NCBI GenBank assembly: GCA_029261305.1
Contig: JAJDBO010000301.1
Location: forward strand, 1 to 6,990
DNA length: 6,990 nucleotides
Source of the DNA: Nitrospirales bacterium
GTDB lineage: Bacteria; Nitrospirota; Nitrospiria; Nitrospirales; UBA8639
Direction: 5' to 3'
In this document: in pieces, positions 6,439 through 6,990 of the stretch
Layout of the letters: every line of letters starts with the position of its first letter
Numbering within the stretch: position 1 is the first letter of the stretch
Notes under the pieces: model-generated
Seen by the model: only the letters and a program-made list of their open reading frames with translations
What the model was told of the DNA's origin: nothing
Database searches by the model: none
Translations under genes and position numbers: made by a program

Positions 6439-6990
6439 TCATTCCCCCCCGGGTTTGGCTTTGCACTCGGGGTCATCCGAGTAATTCATACAATGCCTGT
6501 AATTACTGACAATAGGATAAATGACTTTTCGCAGCCGATTGACCACTCCCAAAGGACGATGTTCTTCCCATGCGTGCCACGGGTTAAAAGATTTGTCTTC
6601 ACACGCACTCTCTTTCCATTCACCTAAGTGCTGTTTGGGAATTTTGATTAACGCTACAGGCTTGAATTTCGATGGACCGTCATCCTCCCAATCGATTTGA
6701 GAATTTTCTACGCTCATGTCCTTGGTCCCTTCTTGAATCAAAAATTCCATGCATGCATCGCCATGGTCCAGGGTTTCGCGCAAGGCAGTTCTCAGGTAAT
6801 TTTTATCTTGTTCTTTTGGTGCACCACTTGAAATAGCGACACAAGAGGAATCCACATTCGGGAACCGGTGAGAATCGAGCCGATAAGGTTTCGCCGAGAA
6901 TTTGATGGCTCTTCGTTCTGGATCGTTCTTTGTTCCCAGACGATAAGGAACCATTGAAGAATACTTATTTTGTACAGTATTAAGGACTTG
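6439..6990 (-). CDS. Small catalase-family haem protein, C-terminal half (N-terminus beyond window)
   Basis: The last 183 residues of a catalase-fold haem protein of the short 'catalase family protein' group, which resembles mini-catalases and the allene oxide synthase-type catalase relatives more than full-length KatA/KatE. The frame is open to base 6990; reading starts QVLNTVQNKYSSMVPYRLG, so the internal Met at 6952-6954 is not the start. SSMVPYRLG is the family's mid-domain segment. FNPWHAWEEHRPLGVVNRLR near the C-terminus is the strongest signature. RKVIY has the R-x-x-x-Y spacing of the catalase proximal haem-ligand motif, so this Tyr is the candidate axial ligand. The distal His and Asn would be in the missing N-terminal part and cannot be checked. 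The tail contains Cys in NYRHC and ECKAKP; both cysteines are kept in the decayed copy at 4060-4270. Whether it dismutates hydrogen peroxide or acts on organic hydroperoxides is open. It heads the visible cytochrome operon. Confidence 0.85.
   Translation of the reverse strand, partial: QVLNTVQNKYSSMVPYRLGTKNDPERRAIKFSAKPYRLDSHRFPNVDSSCVAISSGAPKEQDKNYLRTALRETLDHGDACMEFLIQEGTKDMSVENSQIDWEDDGPSKFKPVALIKIPKQHLGEWKESACEDKSFNPWHAWEEHRPLGVVNRLRKVIYPIVSNYRHCMNYSDDPECKAKPGGE

Larger units (their letters stand above)
4305..6678 (-). repeat. Tandem duplication, upstream copy: catalase C-terminus plus 681-residue cytochrome
   Basis: This is the partner of the unit at 2019-4297. The distance from catalase stop to the homologous cytochrome ATG (6347) is 91 nt, the same as in the downstream copy. 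Protein divergence is uneven: the segment IVYPEQNW to the first FL.LE has 29 of 35 residues identical and YKGRPLNG to PSSC has 30 of 33, while the region after haem site 1 is much more diverged. This fits an old duplication followed by separate selection. Confidence 0.65.

Noticed and set aside
6351..6476. N-terminal extension of the 681-residue cytochrome to ATG 6476
   Set aside because: It would overlap the catalase gene by 38 bp, place 42 residues before a lipoprotein signal and ignore the GAGGAG before ATG 6350/6347.
1..6990. CRISPR arrays, tRNA/rRNA genes, insertion sequences
   Set aside because: No regularly spaced repeats, no tRNA cloverleaf or rRNA-like stretch, and no transposase frame or terminal inverted repeats were seen on either strand.

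Overview
The window is a roughly 45-47% GC stretch from a Gram-negative bacterium. Two observations support this: a TpsB-type outer-membrane transporter, and two lipobox-bearing c-type cytochromes that would be lipidated in the periplasm. The phylum cannot be fixed from the sequence alone. Every convincing gene lies on the minus strand, so the biological reading order runs from the right edge to the left.

Right part (6990 down to 2019): a gene set for periplasmic haem oxidation chemistry. It opens with the C-terminal half of a small catalase-family haem protein, cut by the window edge. Next come two tandem paralogous di-haem cytochromes of the RoxA / 'di-haem cytochrome c peroxidase' family, of about 681 and 649 residues. 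Both are predicted outer-membrane lipoproteins with two CXXCH sites. A strong rho-independent hairpin at 1958-1992 closes the block.

The key structural point is the DNA between the two cytochrome genes. It is not plain spacer. It holds a decayed C-terminal fragment of a second catalase-family gene: its last 41 codons align without gaps to the intact copy (22 identities), it ends at the matching stop, and it is frameshifted and unreadable further upstream. The spacer from catalase stop to cytochrome start is 91 nt in both places. The locus therefore arose by tandem duplication of a [catalase - di-haem cytochrome] module. The inner catalase copy was then lost while both cytochromes stayed intact and diverged.

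Left part (1449 down to 1): a TpsB/FhaC/ShlB-type outer-membrane transporter of two-partner secretion, with signal peptide, proline-rich linker, two POTRA domains and most of the barrel. It runs off the left edge just where the conserved L6-loop motif would follow. It is separated from the cytochrome block by the terminator and a 569-bp intergenic region. That region carries an AT-rich perfect palindrome and a pair of doubtful micro-ORFs, and nothing else recognisable. No TpsA substrate gene is visible.

Working model (inference): the catalase-like protein and the surface-anchored di-haem cytochromes handle peroxides or an oxidisable polyene, lipid or polymer substrate at the cell envelope. 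The substrate is unknown. The TPS transporter is probably a separate transcription unit.
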